A stretch of DNA of 64,000 nt from Vacuolonema iberomarrocanum LEGE 07170. GTDB lineage: Bacteria > Cyanobacteriota > Cyanobacteriia > Elainellales > Elainellaceae. The stretch's first letter is position 1; each line of letters opens with the position of its first letter. The notes beneath the pieces were generated by a model. The model searched no databases. It was not told where the DNA came from and worked only from the letters and a program-made list of their open reading frames with translations. Location: assembly GCA_015207365.1 (NCBI GenBank), contig JADEXA010000028.1:22086-86085 (forward strand). The letters are read 5' to 3'. The position numbers and the translations under genes are program-made. Positions 17,188 through 26,363 of the stretch are shown piece by piece.

Positions 17188-20100
17188 ATGGCTGGCTTGT
17201 CGTCTCCCGACGATTATCGGTTCTACCAACTGTTTCACTATCTGTGTGTTTGCCTCGCATCAAAGGCTAAAGCGGGCGGGCCAACGTTTTCAGAAACGGC
17301 CGCTCGACTAACCGATAAAAAAGATTTCCGAAAGTTTGTTAGTGACCTGTACCAGAAGGATCGCAGCGAGATTTCGCTAGGAAAGCAGAGTCGGCTAACG
17401 ACAGGAGAACTGGTTGAATATCTAGCCACTCTCCAGGGCAGCCTTGAGGCAGCTTATAACGATGGTGAGGAACCCTACACCCGGCTGTTGACCACCGAAG
17501 ATGTGATTGGGGTGTTGCTACGCCTGATAGAACTGACGCCCGATGAGCGGAAAGCGTTGCGACTACCCGATGCAGGAGATTGTCTGACCCTATTACAGCG
17601 ATCGCTCCTCATCCTCCAGACCCATCGCGGGGCTGAGAACTACGAATTGCTGTTTGGCATCTACAAGACGGCAATTGGGCTCAATTTCTCCAACGCCGAA
17701 GAGCCGCTCCGCAGCCTGGAAGCCGTCGATGCCCTAGTAGAAGAGACGGTTGAGAAAGAGCTAGCCTACGTTCCTGGGCGATCGCCCAATGGCACTGGCG
17801 ATAATGGACAGTCTGGCAAACGCGATCGCACCATTACCGAACTCATTCTCAAGGCCAAGCGAGAGGTGCGACGACTGCTGGCCCGCAGTGGGAACCAGCA
17901 AAGCCCCATCACCAACAGCACCGTTGTTGTTGATGCCTATGTGCAGCATTATTTTCAGCGCGCATTTGTGAAGAGTCTGGCACGGGCGATCGTCACTAAT
18001 GAGCGGCTAACCGATCAGTTCCCGGTTTACTTGAAATACATCACCATCAAGCCCGTTGGGCCATTGCCGTTTGCCGACAAAAACTTTGACAATCTGGACG
18101 ACAACCGTCCTTATCCTGCAGTCATGCAGTTGAGCTTGCGGGAGATTGAGCAACTCAAACTAAAGTCGCGCAGTGAGTTGCCCGGCCCCGGCGACTACGA
18201 ACTGGTGTCCCAGGAATCCAATCGCGTCGGGGCAGACTTCTACATCAAATTACCAGAGGACTACCAGCCAGCTGTGCCCAGGGTGTTTGAGCGCATTGCC
18301 AGCGGTAAAACTAACGGACCACCACAACGCATCGACTTTTCCCTCGAAAGTACGGGGATTGGAGGTGCACTCTCCCATGTGATTAAGGTGATCAACCGTG
18401 CCTTGCTCACAGATATCCCCTGTCTCAGTGACTATTTCACCATTGCCCACGATGTCACCTCTACCCAATCCATCATCCGGGAAAATGTGGCTTCTCCTGT
18501 GTGGGCCCATAGCCTGGTGAAACTATGCCGCAAAGAAACGGTGGGGCATGCCATCCAAAAGCCGTTAACCTTGCCCCTGCCCTCTTATGAAACCTATGCC
18601 TTTGCCGATCCCATTGGCAGTGCCGATTACTGTGGGTTTGACTTTCTTTCGGCACAAGCCCAAGCAGCCTTACAGGCACGGCTACAGGCAATTCGCAATA
18701 CCGGCATCATGTCTGGCACTTATCTCACAGACCTGTGCCAGCAAACGGAGTTTCTGCTGGCGTTGCAAGATGCCTGGGCGCATTTGCGGGGCTATCCGTT
18801 TTCTTGTCTGGCCATGATCGGGCGCATCCACGAAGAAATTTTATCGACCCTTAATCCTGTGGATGCCGCTACCGATATGGCCGAGGCAGAGAGGCAAACA
18901 GATCGAGCGAATCGTGTGTTGCTCCACCCTCTATCCAAGAGCGATCGCTACATTTATTTTGATGCCTATTTGTCGATCACCGAAGCCCTGCTCGATGAAG
19001 GAGCCTATCGCAATGCCTACAACTATCTGGCCTGTATGACGGTGTTGGAGCAATTTGTTGATGAGCAGGCGATGGCCATCCCCGCTGCCGATGAAAACAG
19101 CAAACAAACCTATGAGATTTTCTCGGGTTCGCTCCTAGTGCGCTATCTCCTGTGCTGGGCGAACTACTTCTATCTGTTTGATACCCGAATTGAAGGAGAA
19201 GCATCTGACTACCTTCCGCCGATGCGATCGGTCGATGTGAGCCAGTCTGGGATGATCCGAGCCGCCTGGCGATATCTGGAACTGGCACGAAATCATATTG
19301 AGCGACGCTTGCGCAAATATGTGGTGATCAATGAAGTCTCCCAGGGAACCTTTCATCCCCACTACAACCTGCTAGCACGCATGGAGTTTTTACGGGCAAA
19401 GCTGTTGATGTTTTTCCCCGGCTCTGTACCCGACGAACGGACCAACCTACCGACCGACCAAACCTGGACGCGCGGACGTACACCTGTCTCGGCCCACTGG
19501 GGGCGGATTTATTTAACGGAAAAAGCCCGACTCTATGCAGCAGCGGATGGCAATGGCGAACTCTATGCCTGCTGTGCCGCTGTGCAGTGCTGGATGTATT
19601 TGGTGATGGAGTTTGCACCGGAATATAATCGCCTCACCATTCCGCTCAATACCCAAACTTCAACCCCAAAAAACTTTACCCTGGGCAATCTGATGGAATG
19701 GGCCAAGCGGATGCGCGACCATGCCCTGCTGAGCTATGCCGATGTGGGACAGCAATGCTATTACCAGATCAAAGAGAAGAGTGGCTTACCTGAAGACTCA
19801 GACACATTCGGCTCCTATCAGATTCAAAAAATCAAGCCAATCTATGAAACCCAAGGCCAAGACAACGTCCGGTTTGCCGAAGCAAATCCCGAGTTCCTCG
19901 TGCTGGATATGTCATTGCTGGCTGTCGATGCAGAAGATTTACCGAAAATTACCCCAAACCTACCCGTCCGCAAGATTTACCTGTTTGGTAGCAATGCTTG
20001 CTATCTCTTCTTTGCACGGGGAATGTATCTGTTATGTGGAGATGAAGCGGAGGAGTTTGGGGATTCGGAGCCCGCTATCCAACTTCATGAGTGGGAGACC

Positions 20101-20622
20101 AAGTTACATCGAGCGATGCGGTTGCTCAATATGGCCTGGGCGATCGCCGAGGAAGGCGGCGACCTCAGAACGAGCGACGACGATCCGGCGGTGCAGTTCC
20201 ACATCGACCGCCACACCCCCACGCCACCTCGCTCAGATGACTACATCTCCCAGGATGTGAGCGCTATTCGGGATTTATATCCTCGCCGTGTGACAGAGAT
20301 TGCCGATTGGGGCAAAGTCTTCTCGGCAGCCTGCATGGTGCTGCGGTTGCATACCGTGCCAGAGGGCGATCGCCCTGCCCTCACAGCAGATATCGGGCGC
20401 ATCCTCAACTCCCTTCATGGCGCACGACGCTTCAATGATTCCTGGCGCGGCCTCCTCAGCGATCAGCAACGCTACAATGGGCATCTCGCCACCCACTTTG
20501 ATATCGCCCGACAGCTTTTGACTCACCACCAAGAACAAGCCCTCGCAGCCCCGTCACCCGACAACATCCGTGATATCCGCAATGCCCTTCTGCGCGAGCT
20601 ATTCCAGCAAATGTTTGAATAA
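17188..20622 (+). CDS. Large uncharacterised protein (1144 residues)
   Basis: I do not recognise this protein. It has no signal peptide, no clear membrane helices and no nucleotide-binding loop that I can see. The sequence is rich in helical, aromatic segments such as YLACMTVLEQFVDEQAM (about 620), AAWRYLELARNHIERRLRKYV (about 690) and LHRAMRLLNMAWAIAEEGG, a pattern resembling helical-repeat (TPR-like) folds. Residues 210-225 (GTGDNGQSGKRDR) form a polar linker. CELL-type housekeeping motifs are absent. Codon use and HIP1 sites look native, so recent transfer is unlikely. It stands alone between small genes. A role as a large cytoplasmic scaffold is only a guess. Confidence 0.85.
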   Translation: MAGLSSPDDYRFYQLFHYLCVCLASKAKAGGPTFSETAARLTDKKDFRKFVSDLYQKDRSEISLGKQSRLTTGELVEYLATLQGSLEAAYNDGEEPYTRLLTTEDVIGVLLRLIELTPDERKALRLPDAGDCLTLLQRSLLILQTHRGAENYELLFGIYKTAIGLNFSNAEEPLRSLEAVDALVEETVEKELAYVPGRSPNGTGDNGQSGKRDRTITELILKAKREVRRLLARSGNQQSPITNSTVVVDAYVQHYFQRAFVKSLARAIVTNERLTDQFPVYLKYITIKPVGPLPFADKNFDNLDDNRPYPAVMQLSLREIEQLKLKSRSELPGPGDYELVSQESNRVGADFYIKLPEDYQPAVPRVFERIASGKTNGPPQRIDFSLESTGIGGALSHVIKVINRALLTDIPCLSDYFTIAHDVTSTQSIIRENVASPVWAHSLVKLCRKETVGHAIQKPLTLPLPSYETYAFADPIGSADYCGFDFLSAQAQAALQARLQAIRNTGIMSGTYLTDLCQQTEFLLALQDAWAHLRGYPFSCLAMIGRIHEEILSTLNPVDAATDMAEAERQTDRANRVLLHPLSKSDRYIYFDAYLSITEALLDEGAYRNAYNYLACMTVLEQFVDEQAMAIPAADENSKQTYEIFSGSLLVRYLLCWANYFYLFDTRIEGEASDYLPPMRSVDVSQSGMIRAAWRYLELARNHIERRLRKYVVINEVSQGTFHPHYNLLARMEFLRAKLLMFFPGSVPDERTNLPTDQTWTRGRTPVSAHWGRIYLTEKARLYAAADGNGELYACCAAVQCWMYLVMEFAPEYNRLTIPLNTQTSTPKNFTLGNLMEWAKRMRDHALLSYADVGQQCYYQIKEKSGLPEDSDTFGSYQIQKIKPIYETQGQDNVRFAEANPEFLVLDMSLLAVDAEDLPKITPNLPVRKIYLFGSNACYLFFARGMYLLCGDEAEEFGDSEPAIQLHEWETKLHRAMRLLNMAWAIAEEGGDLRTSDDDPAVQFHIDRHTPTPPRSDDYISQDVSAIRDLYPRRVTEIADWGKVFSAACMVLRLHTVPEGDRPALTADIGRILNSLHGARRFNDSWRGLLSDQQRYNGHLATHFDIARQLLTHHQEQALAAPSPDNIRDIRNALLRELFQQMFE

Positions 20623-20911
20623 CCTGAGTCTCCAATGCGACCGTGGATTTGCAAGGCTTGATCTCGAGGCAACAGGGTTTGCTCCCGAATACAGGCTTGA
20701 ATAGTGTTCTCTAGAATTTTGTAGAGCTAGCCATTCACTGTTTCGCAATTTTTCCTTTAATTTCAGCCATGCATCAGGGCGAGTGATCTGAATCACGCCA
20801 AAATCTATGGGGGATCACAAGGCCAATTGATACATGTCACAGAGAAACCTCTCCTTTTGCTGAATACTGTATTTCAACTGGAAATATTGAGTAACTCATC
20901 GCATGTGGACA

Positions 20912-21103
20912 ATGAGCAGCCCCAACCTCAATGCCCCCCTGGAAGATTTGGTCGTCCAAATCTTCAACTCTCACTTCATTACCCGTGCAGAGGAAGATCG
21001 TTTGATGAGCTCCCTATCGAGTACTTCAGACGAAGAGTTGCAGGCAGCGATTTATCGGATCTTCTATGGGATGCGTCACGGTCTGCTGCAAGTGGTTGAC
21101 TAG
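20912..21103 (+). CDS. Small helical protein
   Basis: A 63-residue protein, MSSPNLNAPLEDLVVQIFNS..., continuing with HFITRAEEDRLMSSLSSTSDEELQAAIYRIFYGMRHGLLQVVD. The spacing of charged and hydrophobic residues predicts three short helices, a pattern shared by small cyanobacterial proteins of unknown role. An upstream ATG (20903) adds three residues; the inner one is taken because it begins the conserved-looking part. It lies 290 bp after the 1144-residue gene and has its own terminator. Confidence 0.62.
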   Translation: MSSPNLNAPLEDLVVQIFNSHFITRAEEDRLMSSLSSTSDEELQAAIYRIFYGMRHGLLQVVD

Positions 21104-21167
21104 TTACGGTTTTATACCTGCTTCGGTTTTCTCTTCGACTTAACCCAACCTAGCCATGCTCCTGATG

Positions 21168-21196
21168 AAGCTACACAAAGGTGTAGCTTTTTTTTC
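21168..21196 (+). terminator. Rho-independent terminator
   Basis: AAGCTACAC pairs with GTGTAGCTT around an AAAG loop, followed by eight or more T. It ends the transcript of the small gene at 20912-21103. Confidence 0.9.
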
Positions 21197-21569
21197 TGGA
21201 AAAATCATCCCCTCAATCAGAAATGCCAGAATGTCGGGCTGGATAACGTGCGTTGGCGAGCTTTATGATAGTAGTTACGGTTCTAATCTCCCCATCCACT
21301 TCACTCGAACCTGCACTTTGGAACGGTTCTTCTACACCAATCTTAAGAATCATAAAATTTTCCATTTCCCAATGGAGAACGGCCTTGAAATCTTCAAAAC
21401 GGTGTCCTAGTTTCAAGGAAATCTGAGAGAATGCTACGGAAACCGTCGCTCCGATTCGTGAAATACTTCCTTTGGCGCATTCTGACGACGGATGAATGAC
21501 TAAAATGAGCATTCATACAAGCCCTACCTTTCAAATAAGATTGTTCTGTTGTTATTTCAAGGAATTGCT
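21197..21569. other. Leader region of the CAAD gene
   Basis: No gene recognised. ORFs on both strands lack family features. The promoter of the gene at 21570 is expected here. Confidence 0.4.
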
Positions 21570-22004
21570 ATGGAGCCTGAAGTCAAACAAGACGAGACTT
21601 TTACCTCCGAGGGTGTTACTCCCGCCGAGGAAATCGATACGGCACCCTCTGTGAGCGAGGAAGCCGATAACGAGCAATATCAGCAATTTACGGATAAAGT
21701 GACGGCTCTTTTGGGCAACTTGCCCGACTATCTCTCTAGCTTTTTTGGCCAATACCGTCGCCCGATCGTAACGATCGCCCTCATTTTTGCTGCCATCATT
21801 GCAGTTCGGCTAACCCTTGCGATCCTCAAGTCCATCAATGACATTCCTTTGCTATCGCCCCTCTTTGAGTTGATCGGGTTGGGCTACACAGCTTGGTTTG
21901 TCTATCGCTATTTGCTCAGAGCCTCAAACCGCAGCGAGCTGGTCAGTGACTTCAATTCGCTGAAAGGGCAGGTACTGGGTGGCAACAAAGCGAAGGTCGA
22001 ATAA
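21570..22004 (+). CDS. CAAD domain protein (CURT1-like thylakoid curvature protein)
   Basis: A 144-residue protein of the cyanobacterial CAAD/CURT1 family. The N-terminal 45 residues are acidic and disordered, followed by an amphipathic helix (YQQFTDKVTALLGNLPDYLSSFF), two membrane helices (PIVTIALIFAAIIAVRLTLAIL and PLLSPLFELIGLGYTAWFVYRYLL) and a C-terminal amphipathic helix. Family members oligomerise and bend thylakoid membranes. AAGGA lies 7 bases upstream of the ATG at 21570. It appears monocistronic; the A/hairpin repeat pair follows. Confidence 0.88.
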   Translation: MEPEVKQDETFTSEGVTPAEEIDTAPSVSEEADNEQYQQFTDKVTALLGNLPDYLSSFFGQYRRPIVTIALIFAAIIAVRLTLAILKSINDIPLLSPLFELIGLGYTAWFVYRYLLRASNRSELVSDFNSLKGQVLGGNKAKVE

Positions 22005-22110
22005 ATCATTTGTCCTTAATCGAATTCACGCTTGAGTTCGATGGCCGTGAGATATCTTCACTGAAGAGTCTTGCGGTCAATTTTTATGGCCGTTTGCATC
22101 ACCCCGCCAA

Positions 22111-22165
22111 AACCAGATGATTTTTGAGAGCCGCGCAATGCGCGGCTCTCAAAAATCATCTGGTT
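22111..22165. repeat. Perfect 26-bp-stem hairpin next to a family A element
   Basis: AACCAGATGATTTTTGAGAG and the following CCGCGC pair perfectly with 22140-22165 around AAT. It abuts A1 directly. The same order, hairpin then A element, is seen at 46061-46217. Confidence 0.9.
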
Positions 22166-22168
22166 TTA

Positions 22169-22260
22169 TAGCGCTGTTCGCGTTAGGTAAGTACGGTTGT
22201 GTGTGGGCGCGTCCGCCCACACACAACCATTTCTGTGCTTGATGCGGTTACACACCGCTA
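22169..22260. repeat. MITE-like element, family A (copy A1)
   Basis: Ends are TAGCG and CGCTA, preceded by TA. The core stem is GGTTGTGTGTGGGCG with its complement. Outer sequence (CGCGTTAGGTAAGTACGG on the left, TTTCTGTGCTTGATGCGG on the right) is shared with copies A2, A3 and A4. It lies about 100 bp upstream of nagB. Confidence 0.9.
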
Positions 22261-22358
22261 TCGTACTCATCCCATTGGTATTCCCTAGACGGGTTGCCCA
22301 GAACTCACGTTGGAGCACACAATGAGCATGGCGATTTACACCCCCAAATGGAGCCTTT

Positions 22359-23156
22359 ATGCGCTTGGTGATTTGTGACCACGAAGAGGTTGGGGTGTGG
22401 GCAGCGCGATATGTACAGCGGCGGATCTTGGAATTTGCCCCAACGAGCGATCGCCCTTTCGTCCTCGGCTTGCCGACGGGGGGAACCCCTCTAGGAATGT
22501 ATCGTGCCCTCATTGCTGCTCACAGGGCAGGCGACCTCAGCTTTCGCCATGTCATCACCTTCAATATGGACGAGTATGTGGGCTTACCGGAAGATCATCC
22601 CGAAAGCTACCACAACTATATGTCTCGCAACTTTTTCGACCACATCGACATTCCCCCCAACCAGATTAATATTCTGGATGGCAACACGACCGAGCCTGAA
22701 CAGGAATGTGAACGCTACGAGGAAAAAATCAAGCAACTGGGCGGGATTGAGCTGTTTGTTGGCGGAGTCGGGGATGATGGGCATGTTGCGTTCAATGAAC
22801 CTGGCTCGTCGCTGGAATCGCGCACGCGCCTGAAAAACCTGACCTACAGCACCCGCCTCGCCAATTCTCGCTTCTTTAACCACGACCTGGAAAAAGTGCC
22901 GAAGCTGGCGCTGACCGTAGGCGTGGGCACGATCATGGATGCCCGCGAGGTGATGATCTTGGTAAAGGGTTACAACAAAGCCCAGGCCGTATATCGGGCG
23001 ATCGAGGGCAGTGTGAACCATATGTGGACAATTTCGGCTCTGCAATTGCACCCCTCGGCTATGCTAGTGTGCGATGACGACGCCACCCTAGAGCTACGGG
23101 TCAAGACGGTACGCTATTTTCGCGAAATGGAAGAGTACTTGCAAAAGGGAACGTAA
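22359..23156 (+). CDS. nagB: Glucosamine-6-phosphate deaminase
   Basis: Converts glucosamine-6-phosphate to fructose-6-phosphate and ammonia. 265 residues, the normal length. Landmarks: LGLPTGGTPLGMYRALI (near residue 41), FNMDEYVGLPEDHPESYHNYM (near 68, with the catalytic Asp), FVGGVGDDGHVAFNEPGSSL (near 131) and LTVGVGTIMDAREVMILVKG (near 186). GGAG precedes the ATG. It is 66-80 bp upstream of nagA on the same strand, so the two likely form an amino-sugar salvage operon. No transporter or regulator gene is adjacent. Confidence 0.95.
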   Translation: MRLVICDHEEVGVWAARYVQRRILEFAPTSDRPFVLGLPTGGTPLGMYRALIAAHRAGDLSFRHVITFNMDEYVGLPEDHPESYHNYMSRNFFDHIDIPPNQINILDGNTTEPEQECERYEEKIKQLGGIELFVGGVGDDGHVAFNEPGSSLESRTRLKNLTYSTRLANSRFFNHDLEKVPKLALTVGVGTIMDAREVMILVKGYNKAQAVYRAIEGSVNHMWTISALQLHPSAMLVCDDDATLELRVKTVRYFREMEEYLQKGT

Positions 23157-23234
23157 GCCTTTGGCGATCGCTCTTCGGACTGATGGACCATTAGGTAATA
23201 CCCATGCGCTAACCCAACAAGTTTGATCGTTATG

Positions 23235-24425
23235 ATGGATGATTTACCGCAGGCTTCAGATTCGAAGCGATATGCCTTGACGAATGGGACGGTGTTTACC
23301 GGAACGGAGGTGGTGCGCGATCGCGCCATTCTGATTGCAGGCAATCGCATCCAAGGATTGTGTTCGCTGGAGGAGTTGGGGGCGTGCGATCGCATTGACT
23401 TGAACGGAGCGAATGTGGCTCCGGGGTTCATCGACCTGCAGCTCAACGGGTGTGGCGGCGTGATGTTCAACGATGCCATCACCGCTGCGACCCTGAACAC
23501 CATGCACCGCACCAACCTGCGCAGCGGGACGACTAGCTTTTTGCCAACGCTAATCACCACCTCCGATGCCGACATGGCACAGGCCATGGCCGTGGTGGCC
23601 GAGTCTCGAAAGACTGCACCTCACAATGTCTTGGGCTTGCACCTGGAAGGCCCCTATCTCAACCTGAAGCGCAAGGGCATCCACAATGCAGACGATATTC
23701 GTGATCCCGATCCGGCAATGCTGCACAAAATTGCGATCGCCGGACGCGACGTGGTGAAATTGGTGACCCTGGCTCCGGAGCAGGTTGCCCCGGAACAAAT
23801 CCAAACCCTTGTGGATGCAGGAATTCGGGTGTCGGCAGGGCATACGGACGCCACCTTCGAGGAGGCGATCGCCCGCTTCGAGGCCGGCGTGGGCATGGCC
23901 ACCCACCTGTTCAATGCCATGTCGCCCTGGCTCAGCCGCAAGCCCGGTATGGTAGGGGCAGTCTTTCGGCACCCAGAGGTCTATGCCGGAATCATTGCCG
24001 ATGGACAACATGTCCATTTCGACAGCATTCGCCTAGCCAAGCAACTGAAAGGCGATCGCCTGCTTCTGGTCACCGATGCGACTCCGCCTGTGGGTACCCA
24101 AATGACGTCGTTTATCATCGGGGGGCAGGAGGTCTTTTATCGAGATGGCAAATGCGTTTCCGCCGACGGAACCCTGGGAGGGTCGGCGCTGACCATGATT
24201 GAGGCGATCGCCAACTGTGTCCAACAGGTTGGCATTGAGCTCCCCGAAGCCCTCCGCATGGCGACTCTCTATCCAGCGCAGGCGATTGCGGTTGATGCTG
24301 ATTTGGGCTGGTTGGGGGCTGGGGCGATCGCCAACCTCGCCATCTTCACCGACGATTTCGCCATGCAGGCCATTGTTGATTGCGGCCACTACCAAGCGCT
24401 ACAGAATCCAAAATCCAAAATCTAA
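23235..24425 (+). CDS. nagA: N-acetylglucosamine-6-phosphate deacetylase
   Basis: Removes acetate from GlcNAc-6-phosphate, feeding NagB. Amidohydrolase TIM barrel of 396 residues. Visible: VAPGFIDLQLNGCGGVMFNDA (from about residue 57), LGLHLEGPYLNLKRKGIHNAD (near 134, metal ligand Glu), VSAGHTDATFEEA (near 198), ATHLFNAMSPW (near 218) and LVTDATPPVGT (near 279, catalytic Asp). Start could be either of the adjacent ATGs at 23232 and 23235; no strong Shine-Dalgarno decides it. The last residues QNPKSKI come from a CCAAAATC short repeat that also supplies the stop codon. Confidence 0.94.
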   Translation: MDDLPQASDSKRYALTNGTVFTGTEVVRDRAILIAGNRIQGLCSLEELGACDRIDLNGANVAPGFIDLQLNGCGGVMFNDAITAATLNTMHRTNLRSGTTSFLPTLITTSDADMAQAMAVVAESRKTAPHNVLGLHLEGPYLNLKRKGIHNADDIRDPDPAMLHKIAIAGRDVVKLVTLAPEQVAPEQIQTLVDAGIRVSAGHTDATFEEAIARFEAGVGMATHLFNAMSPWLSRKPGMVGAVFRHPEVYAGIIADGQHVHFDSIRLAKQLKGDRLLLVTDATPPVGTQMTSFIIGGQEVFYRDGKCVSADGTLGGSALTMIEAIANCVQQVGIELPEALRMATLYPAQAIAVDADLGWLGAGAIANLAIFTDDFAMQAIVDCGHYQALQNPKSKI

Positions 24426-24440
24426 CATCCAAAATTCAAA
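24405..24440. repeat. Short tandem heptamer repeat (CCAAAAT type)
   Basis: ATCCAAAATCCAAAATCTAA and the following CATCCAAAATTCAAAA form about four to five copies of a 7-bp unit overlapping the end of nagA and its stop codon. The same motif lies inside the ABC ATPase gene at 7186-7215. Confidence 0.8.
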
Positions 24441-24445
24441 ACCCT

Positions 24446-25075
24446 ATGACGAGCACCTGGACTTCCGCCGACCACGCCCTCCAATATCTGGCTAGAGCCG
24501 ACAAAATTCCCCACCGCACGGAGGTAGAGGGAGTGCTGCTGGAGCATGTTCCTAAAACGGCGAAGCGGATTCTAGATCTAGGAACAGGGGATGGGCGATT
24601 GCTGGGGCTATTGAAGCTAGAGCGCCCCGATGCAGAGAGTGTGGCGCTGGATTTCTCAGACACGATGCTAGAGAAGGTGCGATCGCGCTTTGCTGAAGAC
24701 CCCACCATTACCATCGTTGAGCACAATCTGGAGCAGCCGTTACCCGATCTGGGGTCGTTCGATGCGATCGTTTCCAGCTTCGCCATTCACCACTTGCCCG
24801 ATAAACGCAAGCGAGAGCTATATCAGGAGATTGGCAATCGCCTCATCCCTGGCGGCATCTTCTGTAATCTGGAGCATGTTGCCTCACCCACCCAGCAACT
24901 CCATGAGCATTTCATGCGCGCGATCGGCTACAGCCCCGAAGAGGAAGATCCGGCAAACATCCTGCTTGATGTGGAAACGCAACTGCGCTGGCTGCGCGAA
25001 CTCGGCTTTGCCGATGTAGATTGCTACTGGAAATGGCTAGAACTGGCGCTATTGATTGGGTATAAACCAGTTTAG
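24446..25075 (+). CDS. Class I SAM-dependent methyltransferase
   Basis: A 209-residue methyltransferase starting MTSTWTSADHALQYLARADKIP. Motif I is RILDLGTGDGRLLGLLK (near residue 42), the acidic loop is ESVALDFSDTMLEKVRSRF (near 63), and FDAIVSSFAIHHLPDKRKRELYQE (near 100) is the typical motif for small-molecule methyltransferases. Substrate unknown. The ATG at 24446 excludes residues that would come from the heptamer repeat. It lies 20 bp after nagA and may be cotranscribed with it. Confidence 0.85.
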   Translation: MTSTWTSADHALQYLARADKIPHRTEVEGVLLEHVPKTAKRILDLGTGDGRLLGLLKLERPDAESVALDFSDTMLEKVRSRFAEDPTITIVEHNLEQPLPDLGSFDAIVSSFAIHHLPDKRKRELYQEIGNRLIPGGIFCNLEHVASPTQQLHEHFMRAIGYSPEEEDPANILLDVETQLRWLRELGFADVDCYWKWLELALLIGYKPV

Positions 25076-25151
25076 ACCTTATACCAATAATTCATGCAGA
25101 TGGTGCACGCGACGCCACCAATCCACAGAAATATCCCCAACCTGATAACAA

Positions 25152-25244
25152 TAGCGCTATGCGCGTTAGTTAAGTACGGATGTGTGTGGGCGCGTTGCGC
25201 CCACACACATCCATTTCTGTGCTTGACGCGATTGCACACCGCTA
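25152..25244. repeat. MITE-like element, family A (copy A2)
   Basis: TAGCG ... CGCTA ends with the stem GGATGTGTGTGGGCGC and its complement. Compared with A1, the T-A pair at the third stem position is A-T on both arms, a compensatory change. It lies between the methyltransferase gene and the 3' end of the chorismate lyase gene. Confidence 0.9.
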
Positions 25245-25306
25245 AAGCTGGGGATGTTCTTGCGTGCTAACCGCAACCCTTCAATCAGCCATGCCGAATG
25301 GGCTGT

Positions 25307-25945
25307 CTAGCTGTCAGTGGATGGAGCAGGGGTGGAGGCGATCGCCGTTGGCCCCAAATAGCGACAGAGATAGGGTGAAAACACCTCGTAGATGAGCGTC
25401 AAGGGACGACCATGATGCCAGAACAGGTAATGCCGCCCCCAGAAAGGTCCCTTCTGACCAAAGGCGGCTTCTAGCTGGGGATTGTGCCCCCAATAAATGC
25501 CCTGGATATCCCGATAGAGCTCAGTGCGCAAGCGAGCCAGACTGGCCCAAATGGGGAGCGATCGGTTTTGCAGGTATTCATCCACATGGCTGGCTTCCCA
25601 CCAGGAAGTGGCATAGGCCAGACGTTGACCCGAGGCCGTGCGCAGCCAAACTTGCCGCCGGATGCGGGGTCCAGGCACAACACTCAGCTGTGCCGGGGCA
25701 GAGTCAGAATCCGTGCCGATGGCCGACATATCAATGACATCGACCTCCGTTGGCTGGGTGGTGAGCAGTTGGAGGTGTCGGGTCGGGGACCCATCTCCCA
25801 GCAACAAGATTTGCCAGGCGGGAGCCAGTTGCGAGTGAGGTAATCCTCTTTGCACGACAGATACATCGCCCTGCCAAAGGGGTTGGAGCACATGCCATGC
25901 CGAGGGCAGCAAAGGGCGTTGAGTTGGGTGAACCGCTGAAGCCAA
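25307..25945 (-). CDS. Chorismate lyase (DUF98 type)
   Basis: Cyanobacterial chorismate lyase releases 4-hydroxybenzoate, the ring precursor of plastoquinone. The protein (up to 212 residues) shows GPRIRRQVWLRTASGQRLAYATSWWEA (near 92), NRSLPIWASLARLRTELYRDI (near 128), YWGHNPQLEAAFGQKGPFWGRHYLFWHHGRPL (near 152) and IYEVFSPYL, the order expected for DUF98 proteins. The start is uncertain: position 25945 is a TTG with no clear ribosome binding site, and no in-frame ATG follows early. The upstream interval is full of repeats (F3, B3). Confidence 0.85.
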   Translation of the reverse strand: MASAVHPTQRPLLPSAWHVLQPLWQGDVSVVQRGLPHSQLAPAWQILLLGDGSPTRHLQLLTTQPTEVDVIDMSAIGTDSDSAPAQLSVVPGPRIRRQVWLRTASGQRLAYATSWWEASHVDEYLQNRSLPIWASLARLRTELYRDIQGIYWGHNPQLEAAFGQKGPFWGRHYLFWHHGRPLTLIYEVFSPYLCRYLGPTAIASTPAPSTDS

Positions 25946-26171
25946 TGGTTTTACAAAACTTTATCTAACTATTTGTATGATAATACGCTCTTTTCAAGCG
26001 TGCAGAGGCATTCACGCCACCAACAGGTTCAACCGACATCGGCGGCGATCGCTTCATGCCAAAGAACTCCGTCTTAGCGAGTACCATACCGCCGCAATGA
26101 GCGCGTCTACGATGCTCCCGCTTGCTCTGCCCCTACCCTATCAGGAAAGCTAGAACTGTGCTGCATCCTTG

Positions 26172-26255
26172 GGTTGCAGAATCCAAGGATGAGGTTTGTC
26201 GAGCAGGGGCACTGCGACCTGACTCGACAAACCTCATCCTCTCAATCAGATCATG
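26172..26255. repeat. MITE-like element, family F (copy F3)
   Basis: A hairpin GGATGAGGTTTGTCGAG with its complement lies between TGCAGAATCCAAGG and a right end containing AGATCATGC. The ends resemble those of F1 (33779-33855) and F2 (38482-38558). It lies eleven bases from element B3. Confidence 0.7.
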
Positions 26256-26266
26256 CTGGTTTATTA

Positions 26267-26363
26267 TGCTAATTCCATGACAACCAAACCCCGATCTTTT
26301 TTGAGACCCCTGCAGTGCAAGGGTCTCAAAAAAGATCGGTAGTGGGTTCTGAGAGAATTGGGA
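26267..26363. repeat. MITE-like element, family B (copy B3), inserted in the mscS stop codon
   Basis: Ends TGCTAATTCC / GAATTGGGA are diverged family B termini around the stem GATCTTTTTTGAGACCC. TTA lies at both ends (26264-26266 and 26364-26366). The right TTA is the complement of the mscS stop codon TAA, so the target duplication preserved the stop. Confidence 0.85.

Noticed and set aside
20599..20796. 65-codon minus-strand ORF
   Set aside because: Overlaps the 3' end of the 1144-codon gene and lacks recognisable features.
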